A DNA stretch of 48,446 nucleotides. Origin: Chloroflexota bacterium (GTDB lineage Bacteria; Chloroflexota; Chloroflexia; Chloroflexales; Roseiflexaceae). The notes beneath the pieces are model-generated. The model was given only the letters and a program-made list of their open reading frames with translations, ran no database searches and was not told the origin of the DNA. The stretch spans positions 1 to 48,446 of the forward strand of contig JAGWYG010000019.1 in the NCBI GenBank assembly GCA_018969485.1. Direction: 5' to 3'. The position numbers and the translations under genes are program-made. Shown piece after piece: positions 17,297 through 25,134 of the stretch (position 1 is its first letter; each line of letters opens with the position of its first letter).

Positions 17297-17302
17297 TAGG
17301 AT
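17297..17302 (+). promoter_or_regulatory. Possible extended -10 promoter of rmlA
   Basis: TGCTAGGAT contains an extended -10 (TG, one base, TAGGAT at 17297-17302), 45 bases before the ATG of rmlA. No -35 is visible, which is tolerable for extended -10 promoters. It would separate rmlA from the deoC unit. Confidence 0.35.
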
Positions 17303-17347
17303 GACGCGGGCGCCGCCAACACGGCTGGCGTGAGACACGGGGGAACG

Positions 17348-18247
17348 ATGAAGGGGATCATCCTGGCGGGTGGCGCCGGCACGCGCCTGCATCCGCTGAC
17401 GCTCACCACCAGCAAGCAGTTGCTGCCGGTCTACAACAAGCCGATGATCTACTATCCGCTCTCGATCCTGATGATCGCCGGCATTCGCGACATTCTGATC
17501 ATCACGACGCCCGAGGATCAGCCGGCGTTTCGCCGCCTGCTCGGCGATGGGGGCCAGTGGGGGTTGCGCTTCAGCTTTGCGGTGCAGCCAGAGCCACGCG
17601 GCCTGGCGCAGGCGTTCACCATCGGCGCCAACTTCATCGCCGGCGCGCCGGTATGCCTGATCCTCGGCGACAACATCTTCTACGGCGGCGGCATGGCGCG
17701 CACCGTCAGGCGCGCCGCCACGCTCGACGACGGCGCGCTGGTCTTCGCGTACAAGGTCAGCGATCCGCAGCGGTATGGCGTCGTCGAGTTCGATGACGAC
17801 CAGCGGGCGATCAGCATTGAAGAGAAGCCGCCGCAGCCGCGCTCGCCCTATGCCGTGCCCGGGCTGTACTTCTACGGCGGGGACGTGGTCGAGTATGCCC
17901 ACCGCGTGCGCCCATCGGCGCGCAACGAATACGAGATCACCGATCTGAACCGGCTGTACCTGGCCGATCGGCGGCTGCGCGTCGATCTGATCGGTCGCGG
18001 CGTGGCGTGGCTCGACGCCGGCACCCACGAGTCGCTGCTGCAGGCGAGCAATTTCGTCCAGGCCGTCGAGGAGCGTCAGGGTCTGATGATCGCATGCCCC
18101 GAGGAGCTAGCGTATCTGCTCGGCTACATCGGGCGCGACGCCCTCGCGGCGATGGGCGCCGCGCTGTCGAAGAACGCCTATGGCCAGTACCTGACGCGGC
18201 TGGCCCAGGACGACGAGCACCACGCGCCCGACTGGCTGGAGCACTGA
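17348..18247 (+). CDS. rmlA: Glucose-1-phosphate thymidylyltransferase
   Basis: A 299-residue nucleotidyltransferase making dTDP-glucose from glucose 1-phosphate and dTTP, the first step towards dTDP-rhamnose. The start [18 protein letters not shown] carries the activation motif. [33 protein letters not shown] and the VEFDDD/EEKP stretch are all as in RmlA, and the length is typical. GGGGGA precedes the ATG at 17348. No rmlB, rmlC or rmlD is nearby, so it acts as an orphan copy or supports a distant cluster. It ends against HerA-like ATPase at a shared hairpin. Confidence 0.93.
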   Translation: MKGIILAGGAGTRLHPLTLTTSKQLLPVYNKPMIYYPLSILMIAGIRDILIITTPEDQPAFRRLLGDGGQWGLRFSFAVQPEPRGLAQAFTIGANFIAGAPVCLILGDNIFYGGGMARTVRRAATLDDGALVFAYKVSDPQRYGVVEFDDDQRAISIEEKPPQPRSPYAVPGLYFYGGDVVEYAHRVRPSARNEYEITDLNRLYLADRRLRVDLIGRGVAWLDAGTHESLLQASNFVQAVEERQGLMIACPEELAYLLGYIGRDALAAMGAALSKNAYGQYLTRLAQDDEHHAPDWLEH

Positions 18248-18269
18248 GCGCCGGCGCCAGCGCTGCATC

Positions 18270-18316
18270 TGCGGCGCAGCCGCGCGGGCCGACCCGTCGC
18301 CCACGGCTGCGCCGCA
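18270..18316. terminator. Bidirectional hairpin terminator
   Basis: Perfect 13-bp inverted repeat: TGCGGCGCAGCCG (18270-18282) and its complement (18304-18316), with a 21-base loop. It fills the 73-base gap between two converging genes (rmlA and the HerA-like ATPase). No long T-run flanks either side, so it may work as a stem alone or as a barrier for both transcripts. Confidence 0.65.
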
Positions 18317-18320
18317 TTCA

Positions 18321-19919
18321 TCAGAACAGGTCCTCGAGGGTCCCGGCGACCTTGAGTACCGGCGCAGGCACCATCGCATGGGCCATCTCGCTGGCGAAGC
18401 GCGCATCGTACGGCCGGGTGCGGATCGCCACCGGCATCGGCACCGCATGCCCCAGCACCAACGCCTGCTGCCTGCTGTCCAGCGTCGCCAGCACCGCCTT
18501 CAGCGCCGATGCGCCGCTCACGCCGCTGAACACCGCCGCGATATCCTTCTCGTCGTTCAGCAGCGCGCTGATGCGCGTCCCCAACTGACTCATCACCTCG
18601 TCATCGATCGACGACGGCCGCTGGTCGACGACCAGCAGCGTGACGTAGTACTTGCGCAGCTCGCGGGCGATCGTCCCAAAGATCGTCTGGCGCGCCAGCG
18701 ACGGCTCGAGGAACTTGTGCGCCTCCTCGAGGGTGATCATCAGCTGGCGCGGCTGGTCGGCCGCCCTGCGGGTCCGCAGATACGTCTCGGCCAGCGCGAC
18801 CCAATGCTGGTGGATGTGGCGGGTGAGGATGTTGGCCACCAGCATGTACGCCAGATCCGAGCTCTGCCGGCCGAACTCCAGGATGACGTGCTGCCCTCCC
18901 GCAAGGCGTAGCGTCAGCTGCCGGAGAACATTCGACTCGCTCTCGGCCACCACGAACGGCAGTCGTTCGAGTTGGGCGAGCTTGCGACGCAGCGCGCTGA
19001 GCGAGCCGGGATGCGCGCCAAGCTCGACCAATTCCTGCTGCTGGGCGGTATCCATCTGCAGCAACTGCCGCAGCCAGCGCTCGCCGTAGCGCTGCTGCAC
19101 CATGAACGCTGTCTCGGCGGCCGTCGCGCTCAGGTTGAGCGCGTGGCTCAGCAGCATCACATCCTCCGGCTCAATCTGGTTCAGGCCGATGCACACGTGC
19201 TGATCGACCGCCGCGCCGCGCGCGCGCGATGAGTCGGGATCGAGGGTGTAGAGCAGCACCCGATCGGCGCCGAAAATCTGCCGCAGGCCCTTGACTACGC
19301 CGACGCGCTCCGCACGGATTTCATGGGCATATTCGCTGTGCATGTCGAACACCAGGTTCGACGCGGCATCGGCGCGGATGACCCCGGCCAGCAGCAGGCG
19401 CGTGAGAAAACTCTTGCCGGTGCCGCTCTTGCCGAACACACCATTCGAGCGTTCGACCAGCGGGCGCAGATCGATGCAGATCGGGATGTCGCTGTCGAGC
19501 GGCTGGCCGATCTCGAAGTGCCACTTGTCGGCAGCGCCGAACACCCGGGTGAAATCGTCCGGTTCGGCCTCGAACACCGGCGCAAAGTGCGCCGGCACCG
19601 CACGTGGCGGCTCGAGCGCCGCAGGATCGGTATGCGGCGACATCAACTGTGGGCGCAACGATACCGTGCCGTACGTCGCCGTCCCGGCCAGCACATCCGT
19701 CAGAAACGGATCGTCGATCGGCGGATCGCTCAGGAGCGCACGATCAGTCGCCTCGAGGGCGATGTCGCTGACCGTCGCGAAGAAGCGGTGGTGCGTGCCA
19801 TGGATCACCACATACTGGCCGACGCGCAACCGTTCCACGGCGTAGTCTGGCGCAAGGCGCACCGTCAGGCCCTGCACCAGCGATCCCGAAGTCACCACGC
19901 CGATGCGCTGCTGCGTCAT
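18321..19919 (-). CDS. HerA-like ATP-binding protein (HAS-barrel plus helicase domain)
   Basis: A 532-residue HerA/FtsK-superfamily ATPase. The first ~65 residues look like a HAS barrel (GVVTSGSLVQGLTVRL, then VGQYVVIHG). Walker A is GKSGTGKS (163-170). Walker B ends in Glu398-Glu399 (LMITLEEAHKF), and VVDQRPSSIDDEVMSQLGTRI is the late conserved block. HerA proteins form hexamers that translocate DNA, usually with the nuclease NurA. No NurA, Mre11 or Rad50 gene is present here. GAGGAG lies six bases before the ATG at 19919; an alternative ATG at 19940 overlaps the PBP stop but has no ribosome site. It is the last gene of the cytochrome c-PBP-HerA unit. Confidence 0.88.
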   Translation of the reverse strand: MTQQRIGVVTSGSLVQGLTVRLAPDYAVERLRVGQYVVIHGTHHRFFATVSDIALEATDRALLSDPPIDDPFLTDVLAGTATYGTVSLRPQLMSPHTDPAALEPPRAVPAHFAPVFEAEPDDFTRVFGAADKWHFEIGQPLDSDIPICIDLRPLVERSNGVFGKSGTGKSFLTRLLLAGVIRADAASNLVFDMHSEYAHEIRAERVGVVKGLRQIFGADRVLLYTLDPDSSRARGAAVDQHVCIGLNQIEPEDVMLLSHALNLSATAAETAFMVQQRYGERWLRQLLQMDTAQQQELVELGAHPGSLSALRRKLAQLERLPFVVAESESNVLRQLTLRLAGGQHVILEFGRQSSDLAYMLVANILTRHIHQHWVALAETYLRTRRAADQPRQLMITLEEAHKFLEPSLARQTIFGTIARELRKYYVTLLVVDQRPSSIDDEVMSQLGTRISALLNDEKDIAAVFSGVSGASALKAVLATLDSRQQALVLGHAVPMPVAIRTRPYDARFASEMAHAMVPAPVLKVAGTLEDLF

Positions 19920-19939
19920 CGCATGCTCCTCACCCGCCA

Positions 19940-22768
19940 TCACGGGTCTGGTGCGCGCACGCCGAGCACGACGGTGTCGGCTGGCACGACCCACTCGCCG
20001 GCCGCGGGCAGCGTACTCACCACCGCATACGGCGCGAATGCGTCATACACATCGGGAATGCGCTCGCGCGTCTGGTAATCGACGAAGATCGACGTGATGC
20101 CCAGCGCCGCCAGTTGTTCGCGCGCCTGGTTCTCGCCGAAGCGCTGCAGGTCGGGCATGCGGATCGCATCGGGCGCGGGCGGCGGCGCCGGCGCGGCATC
20201 GATCACCGTCGCCGCATCGCAGACCGGCAGGCGCTCGCGCGGGAACGCGATCGAGATCGCGCCGGGCACCCACGCGTTCAGGCTCTCCCAGGCGTACACC
20301 ACGCGTTCGGCGGGATCGGGAGGCGGCAGGCGCCAGTTGAGCAGCGACACCGTGCGCCCGGCAGGCAGCAGCGCCGGATCGGGCGGCAGGCACACCTGGC
20401 CGGCGAGCGGGGCAGGATCGGTGAGAATGCTGCCCCGCGTGATCGGCTGCGTCGTCAGCAGCAGCGCCGGAATGACCTCGTAGGGTGGGCACGTCCCGGC
20501 CGCGACCACGGTGCCGGGCACAACCGTCGACGTCAGGATCGGTGACGCCCTGAGCATCGTATCGCTGAACAGCTCGCGCGTCGGCCCGCCGAACGGCCCG
20601 GCGATCGGGCAGACCGGGCGCTCGCGCACGAAGCTCGGCATCGGGAAGTCGCGTGGCACGATGCCGCGTGGCCACGGTTCGGCCAGCAGGGCCTGGTAGC
20701 GCGGCTCGGCGAACATCAACTCCATCACGTTATGCCAGATCACACCGCCGCCCGTCAGGCTCTCGACGCGCGCCGTCGCCTCATTGTTGTTGTTCCCCGT
20801 CCACACCCCGACCGTCGCGTGCGTCGTGAATCCGACCGCCCAGGCATCGCGCCAGTCGTTCGAGGTGCCCGTCTTGACCGCCGCCGGGCGCGAGAGGTTG
20901 AGCTTGCTGCCCAGGCCCCAGATCGGCCGACGCGCCTGGTCGTCGCTCATCATGTCGGTGATGATCGCGACCAGCGCCGGATCGACCACCAGCGGCGCCT
21001 GGGGCGGCGTGAAACGCCACAGCGTCTCGCCGGCATTCGTCGTCACCGAGAGGATCGCCGCCGGCGGATAATAGCGGCCGCCACTCGCCAGCGTGTTGTA
21101 GGCAGTCGTCAGTTCCAGCGGCGTCACCTCGCCGCCGCCGAGGGTCAGCGCCAGGCCATAGTATTCCTCGCCGCTGGTGAGCGAATTGATGCCGAGGCGT
21201 TCGAGCAGATCCAGGGTGTGCCCGATACCGGCAAACTTGAGCGCCTTGACCGCCGGCATGTTCAGCGAATTGGCCAGCGCGGCACGCATGCGCACCGGCC
21301 CGTTCCAGCGGCCGTTGTAGTTCTTCGGCTCGTACCACTCCCCCACCGACGGAAAGCGGGTCGGGACGTCCCAGAAGATCGTCTCGGGGGTGGCGCCCTG
21401 CTCGAGCGCGGCCAGGTAGGTGAACGGCTTGAGCGCCGAGCCGGGCTGGCGCAGCCGCGTCGCAACATTCACCTGGCCATCGATCACGTTGCCTTCCTCG
21501 CCGGGCGTGGTCGTCGGCACCGAGCGGTTGTAGTCGATGCTGCCGACCATCGCCAGGATCTGGCCGGTGTTGGGCTGCATCACGACGACAGCGGCGTTGT
21601 GGATGTTGCGTGCCTCGAGCTCGCCGATGCGTTCGGCAGCGATGCGCTGGACATCGCGCTGTAGCTGGAGATCGATGCTGGTGGTGACATTCAGCCCGGC
21701 ATACGCGAACTCGGGGCCATACTGCTCCTCGAGCAGGCGCCGGACATGAAATACGAAGTGCGGCGCGTTGATCGGCACGTCCTGGCTGGCGAACACCAGA
21801 TCCTGGGCGGCTGCGCTGCGGGCCTGCTGTTCGGAGATGAACGCCTGATCGACCATCTGGCGCAACACCGCGATCTGGCGCCATTTGGGCGGCGAGATAC
21901 CGCTCGGCAGCTTGTCGCCACCCGTCAGCCAGCCATCGCTCAGCACCACGCCCGGCAGCACGCCGTCCTGCAGGTGATTGAACGGATCATAGACGCTCGG
22001 AAGCTGCGGCAGGCCGGCGAGGAGCGCGCTCTGCGGCAGATCCAGCTCGGCAGCGCTGCGGTCGAAATACACGTTGGCCGCGGCCTCGATGCCGTATGCC
22101 AGGTTGCCGTAGTAGATCTCATTGAGGTACAGCTCGAGGATCTCGGGCTTCTCGTAGCGGTCCGACAGCTCCTGCGCCAGGATGATCTCGGTCAGCTTGC
22201 GCTGGTAGCGATTCTCGTACTTGCGTTCCTCATCATCGAGGATCAGCGCCTTGATCAACTGCTGGGTGATCGTCGACGCGCCGCCGGTCTCCTCACCAGC
22301 GCTCAGGCTGGCCAGCAAGGTGCGGGCGATGCCCAGATAATCGACGCCAGGATTCTCGAAGAACGACTGATCCTCGATCGCGATCGTGCCGCTGAGCACC
22401 GGGGTGGCGATGGCGGCGAGCGGCACCCTGGTGCGCTTGCCCGTCCCGAAGAACTCGTAGAGCAGGACGCCATTGCGATCGAACAGCCGGGTTGTCTGGA
22501 AGTCATCGCCGCTGCCGAGGCGTTCGAGGCGCGGCGTGAGGCTGTCGGCCAGGTCGCGGTAGGCGCCGTAGGTCACCGTCACGCCACCGAGGCCGACGAG
22601 CAGCACGGCGGCGCTGGCGCCGAGCAGCAGCAGCGCCAGCAGGCGCGTCAGCGGCGATGTCGCCGGCGCGGCGCGCAGCATCGCCGGGGTCGGGCGCAGC
22701 CGTGGGAGCGCGCGCCCGGTCAGCGAGCGACGGAGGCGGCGATCACGTGGATCGGGGCGTTCAGGCAT
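19940..22768 (-). CDS. Class A penicillin-binding protein with PASTA domain
   Basis: A 942-residue peptidoglycan synthase. One transmembrane helix at ~41-66 anchors it. The GT51 glycosyltransferase domain has Glu132 in IEDQSFF and GGASTITQQLIK. The transpeptidase domain has Ser444-x-x-Lys447 (SALK), Ser501-x-Asn503 (SLN) and Lys632-Thr-Gly. A single PASTA domain (about 875-942, from MPDLQRFGENQAREQL) ends the protein and may sense peptidoglycan or lipid II. In the GT motif the usual His is missing (EDQSFFENPG instead of EDxxFxxHxG). The start at 22768 lies 42 bases after the cytochrome c stop; an internal Met30 is an alternative. Confidence 0.93.
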   Translation of the reverse strand: MPERPDPRDRRLRRSLTGRALPRLRPTPAMLRAAPATSPLTRLLALLLLGASAAVLLVGLGGVTVTYGAYRDLADSLTPRLERLGSGDDFQTTRLFDRNGVLLYEFFGTGKRTRVPLAAIATPVLSGTIAIEDQSFFENPGVDYLGIARTLLASLSAGEETGGASTITQQLIKALILDDEERKYENRYQRKLTEIILAQELSDRYEKPEILELYLNEIYYGNLAYGIEAAANVYFDRSAAELDLPQSALLAGLPQLPSVYDPFNHLQDGVLPGVVLSDGWLTGGDKLPSGISPPKWRQIAVLRQMVDQAFISEQQARSAAAQDLVFASQDVPINAPHFVFHVRRLLEEQYGPEFAYAGLNVTTSIDLQLQRDVQRIAAERIGELEARNIHNAAVVVMQPNTGQILAMVGSIDYNRSVPTTTPGEEGNVIDGQVNVATRLRQPGSALKPFTYLAALEQGATPETIFWDVPTRFPSVGEWYEPKNYNGRWNGPVRMRAALANSLNMPAVKALKFAGIGHTLDLLERLGINSLTSGEEYYGLALTLGGGEVTPLELTTAYNTLASGGRYYPPAAILSVTTNAGETLWRFTPPQAPLVVDPALVAIITDMMSDDQARRPIWGLGSKLNLSRPAAVKTGTSNDWRDAWAVGFTTHATVGVWTGNNNNEATARVESLTGGGVIWHNVMELMFAEPRYQALLAEPWPRGIVPRDFPMPSFVRERPVCPIAGPFGGPTRELFSDTMLRASPILTSTVVPGTVVAAGTCPPYEVIPALLLTTQPITRGSILTDPAPLAGQVCLPPDPALLPAGRTVSLLNWRLPPPDPAERVVYAWESLNAWVPGAISIAFPRERLPVCDAATVIDAAPAPPPAPDAIRMPDLQRFGENQAREQLAALGITSIFVDYQTRERIPDVYDAFAPYAVVSTLPAAGEWVVPADTVVLGVRAPDP

Positions 22769-22810
22769 CGTGGGTCGCTCTCATGAACGCATGAAGGATC
22801 CATCGAAGGG

Positions 22811-23305
22811 TCATGGCGCATTCATCCGCGCCTGGGCCTGCCGGATCTCGGGTGGCCACGTGCTGACGATGAAGCTCAGGACGGCGACGATGTCGCGATC
22901 GCTGAGCACCCCGGCGAAGCCGGGCATGCCATTGGGCCGGCCGGGCGTGAATGCCGCACCCCCCTCGCGGGTCACCGCGATCAGGTAGGCGTCGTCGTGA
23001 TGCCAGGTATGGCCCGAGGCATCGTGAGGTGGCGCGGGCATCGCCCCGGTCGCCAGCGGCGTCTGCCAGTCGGCGGCGCCGGCGAGATCGGCGCCATGGC
23101 ACGACGCGCAGTGGCTTGCGTAGAGTGTGCGCCCCGCGCTCACGAGCGCCGCGTCGTCGGCGTCGATGCGCAGGCCGACCCGCGCCGGCCCGGAGCCAGG
23201 GCGGACCAGGCTGGCCAGAATGATCAACAGCATGCCGGCCAGCAGACCGGCGATGAGCAGTTGGCGTGCGCCGGCGCGCCGTACACGCGTCGTGGTCGTC
23301 TTCAT
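22811..23305 (-). CDS. Membrane-anchored mono-haem cytochrome c
   Basis: A 164-residue cytochrome c. One N-terminal hydrophobic helix (residues ~15-34) should anchor it with the haem domain outside. The haem site is Cys66, Cys69 and His70 (CASCH), with Met127 in NGMPGFAG as the likely sixth ligand. The domain resembles the class I cytochromes in respiratory chains and alcohol or sugar dehydrogenases. The upstream sequence lacks a ribosome site, but a TATACT lies six bases before the ATG, so the mRNA may be leaderless. It is the first gene of the unit with the PBP. Its redox partner is not encoded nearby. Confidence 0.87.
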   Translation of the reverse strand: MKTTTTRVRRAGARQLLIAGLLAGMLLIILASLVRPGSGPARVGLRIDADDAALVSAGRTLYASHCASCHGADLAGAADWQTPLATGAMPAPPHDASGHTWHHDDAYLIAVTREGGAAFTPGRPNGMPGFAGVLSDRDIVAVLSFIVSTWPPEIRQAQARMNAP

Positions 23306-23311
23306 GACGCC

Positions 23312-23317
23312 AGTATA
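23312..23317 (-). promoter_or_regulatory. -10 element giving a probable leaderless cytochrome c mRNA
   Basis: TATACT on the minus strand ends six bases before the cytochrome c ATG, placing the transcription start at or next to the ATG. No Shine-Dalgarno sequence is present. The -35 region is poor. Confidence 0.45.
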
Positions 23318-23397
23318 CACCAGCACGGCGCCGCGTGGGTGCATGATCACCCGAAGTGTGATAGAGTAGCGCCGACGCGATGGCCATGGGAGCCGCG

Positions 23398-23847
23398 ATG
23401 AACGATGCAGCCGAACGCGCCTGGCGACGTGGCGCGATGATCGCCACCATCGGGTCGCGCCGGGTCGGCTCCCGGAGCCGGTGGGTCCTCGGCGGGCAAC
23501 TCGACCAGGCGCTCGCCATGCTCGAACAGGAGCTCGATCAGACATGGCAGGCGTTCCAGCGCCCGGTGATCGTCACCGAGTTTGGTGCTGATACCTACGC
23601 CGGCATGCACGGCCATACGGCAGTGATGTGGACCGAAGAGTATCAGGCCGCCTACATTCGTGGCCATCGCGCCGTGGCCGCGCGCAAGCCATACGTCGCC
23701 GGCATGCAGGTGTGGAACTTCGCCAATTTCGCCGCAGTACAGAGCATCATGCGCGTCGGCGGCCTGAACATGAAAGGCGTGTTCACCCGCACGCGCACAC
23801 CCAAGATGGCGGCTCACGTACTGCGCGAGTTCTGGTCGCGTGGCTGA
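23398..23847 (+). pseudogene. C-terminal remnant of a GH2 beta-glucuronidase
   Basis: An open frame of 149 residues whose last ~120 match the C-terminus of GH2 beta-glucuronidases: GGQLDQAL, then VIVTEFGADT with the nucleophile Glu, MWTEEYQAAYIRGH, VWNFANFAAVQSIMRVGGLNMKGVFTR, and PKMAAHVLREFW. Intact enzymes are about 570-600 residues, so roughly four fifths are gone. The first ~25 residues do not look like GH2. A GGAG lies before the ATG and a TAGAGT -10-like element at 23362-23367, so the fragment might be transcribed, but with no acid/base residue or substrate domain it cannot be an active glucuronidase. The GT4 gene starts 30 bases later. Confidence 0.75.
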
Positions 23848-23877
23848 GGCCCACAACGGAAACAGAACAGGAACGAC

Positions 23878-25134
23878 ATGCGCATCTGGTTGACACAGGA
23901 TGGCGAGCCAGTGCCTGGCGTCGAGCCAGGCACCAGGCCATGGCGTACCGCGATGCTCGGCATGGCACTGGCAGATGCTGGCCACGAAGTCTTGTGGTGG
24001 GCCTCGACGCTGAACTTCGCGACGCGACGATTCTGGTTTGACCGGCCGACAATCAGAACCATTCAACCCGGTCTCGAGGTCTATCTGCTGCATGGGCCCG
24101 GCTACACCACGACGAAGTCACTTGCGCGATGGGTTCATCAGCGCACGATCGCGCGCCAGTTCCGCGAGCAGGCGGCGCTGCGGCCCCTGCCCGATCTGAT
24201 CTTCGCCAGCCTGCCGACGCTCGAGCTTGTCGAGCAGGCGGTGCAACTCGGCCGGCAGCACACCATCCCGGTGATCGTCGACATCCGAGACCTCTGGCCC
24301 GACCACTACCTCACGATGGCGCCGGCGCCGCTGCGACCACTGGTACGTGTGGCGCTGCACAGCGAGTTCCGCCGGGCTGCTCGCGGATTGACCGGTGCCA
24401 CCGGCCTGACATCGATCACGGCGACGTTTCTCGGCTGGGGTCTGGCTAGGGCCAGACGCGCGCAGCACCTCGACGATGCCGTGTTCCCGATGGGGTACCT
24501 TCCGCCGGCCCACACGCTGTCGGCGCATGTGCGTCCCGACGTCGGCGACGCGGTGATGCCGCTGGTCTATGCCGGGACGATGGGATCGGCATTCAATTTC
24601 GATACGGTCATCGAGGCAGCACGACAGCTCGCGGCGGCGCAGCGCACCGATGTACTATTCATCATCACGGGGGCAGGCTATCAGGACGCACGGATTCGTG
24701 CGTTGGCCGATGGCTTGCCCAACGTGCGCTTCACCGGCTGGATCGCCCATGACGAGGTACACCGCCTGCTGGGGCATGGCGCGGTCGGGTTAGCGTGCTA
24801 CGCCAATGGCGAGACGATTCATGGTTCGATGCCGAACAAGATGTTCGAGTACATGGCGGCGGGCGTGCCGCTGCTCTCGTCGATGCGCGGCGAGATGGAA
24901 ACTTTCCTTGCGGCAGAACGGATCGGATTGACATACGAGTCAGTGGATCACGAGTCGTTGCTGGCGCAGATCCAGTGGTTCGTCGAGCATCCCGCCGAGC
25001 GCCGCGCGATGGGCCAGCGTGCGCGCCAGCTGTTTTTCGAACGCTTCGACGCGTCGCGTGTCTATCCGGCGATGGTGCAGCACCTCGAGGGCGTCGTGGA
25101 ACGTGCGCGCCAGCGACAGAGGAGAACACAATGA
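23878..25134 (+). CDS. Glycosyltransferase family 4 (WbuB-like)
   Basis: A 418-residue GT4 (GT-B fold) glycosyltransferase. The N-terminal acceptor domain has HEVLWWAST and VIVDIRDLWPDHY. The donor domain has VYAGTMGSAFNFDTVIEAA and ends in NKMFEYMAAGVPLLSSMRGE, the EX7E-type nucleotide-sugar site. It resembles WbuB-like enzymes that add N-acetylamino sugars in O-antigen or capsule synthesis. AGGAA precedes the ATG. A perfect 9-bp hairpin lies 34 bases into the gene. It is slightly less GC-rich than its neighbours and has no other polysaccharide genes beside it, which hints at a remnant of a larger island. Donor and acceptor are unknown. Confidence 0.85.
   Translation: MRIWLTQDGEPVPGVEPGTRPWRTAMLGMALADAGHEVLWWASTLNFATRRFWFDRPTIRTIQPGLEVYLLHGPGYTTTKSLARWVHQRTIARQFREQAALRPLPDLIFASLPTLELVEQAVQLGRQHTIPVIVDIRDLWPDHYLTMAPAPLRPLVRVALHSEFRRAARGLTGATGLTSITATFLGWGLARARRAQHLDDAVFPMGYLPPAHTLSAHVRPDVGDAVMPLVYAGTMGSAFNFDTVIEAARQLAAAQRTDVLFIITGAGYQDARIRALADGLPNVRFTGWIAHDEVHRLLGHGAVGLACYANGETIHGSMPNKMFEYMAAGVPLLSSMRGEMETFLAAERIGLTYESVDHESLLAQIQWFVEHPAERRAMGQRARQLFFERFDASRVYPAMVQHLEGVVERARQRQRRTQ
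23911..23933 (+). repeat. 9-bp inverted repeat inside the GT4 5' coding region
   Basis: GTGCCTGGC and GCCAGGCAC flank five bases. It codes for the Pro-Gly-Val-Glu-Pro-Gly turn of the glycosyltransferase, so coding need may explain it. It may also slow early translation. Confidence 0.5.

Noticed and set aside
17348-18247. A dTDP-rhamnose cluster
   Set aside because: Only rmlA is present; rmlB, rmlC and rmlD are absent from the window.
18321-19919. HerA-based antiphage or DNA end-resection module
   Set aside because: No NurA, SIR2, DUF4297, Mre11 or other effector gene is adjacent; neighbours are a PBP and rmlA.
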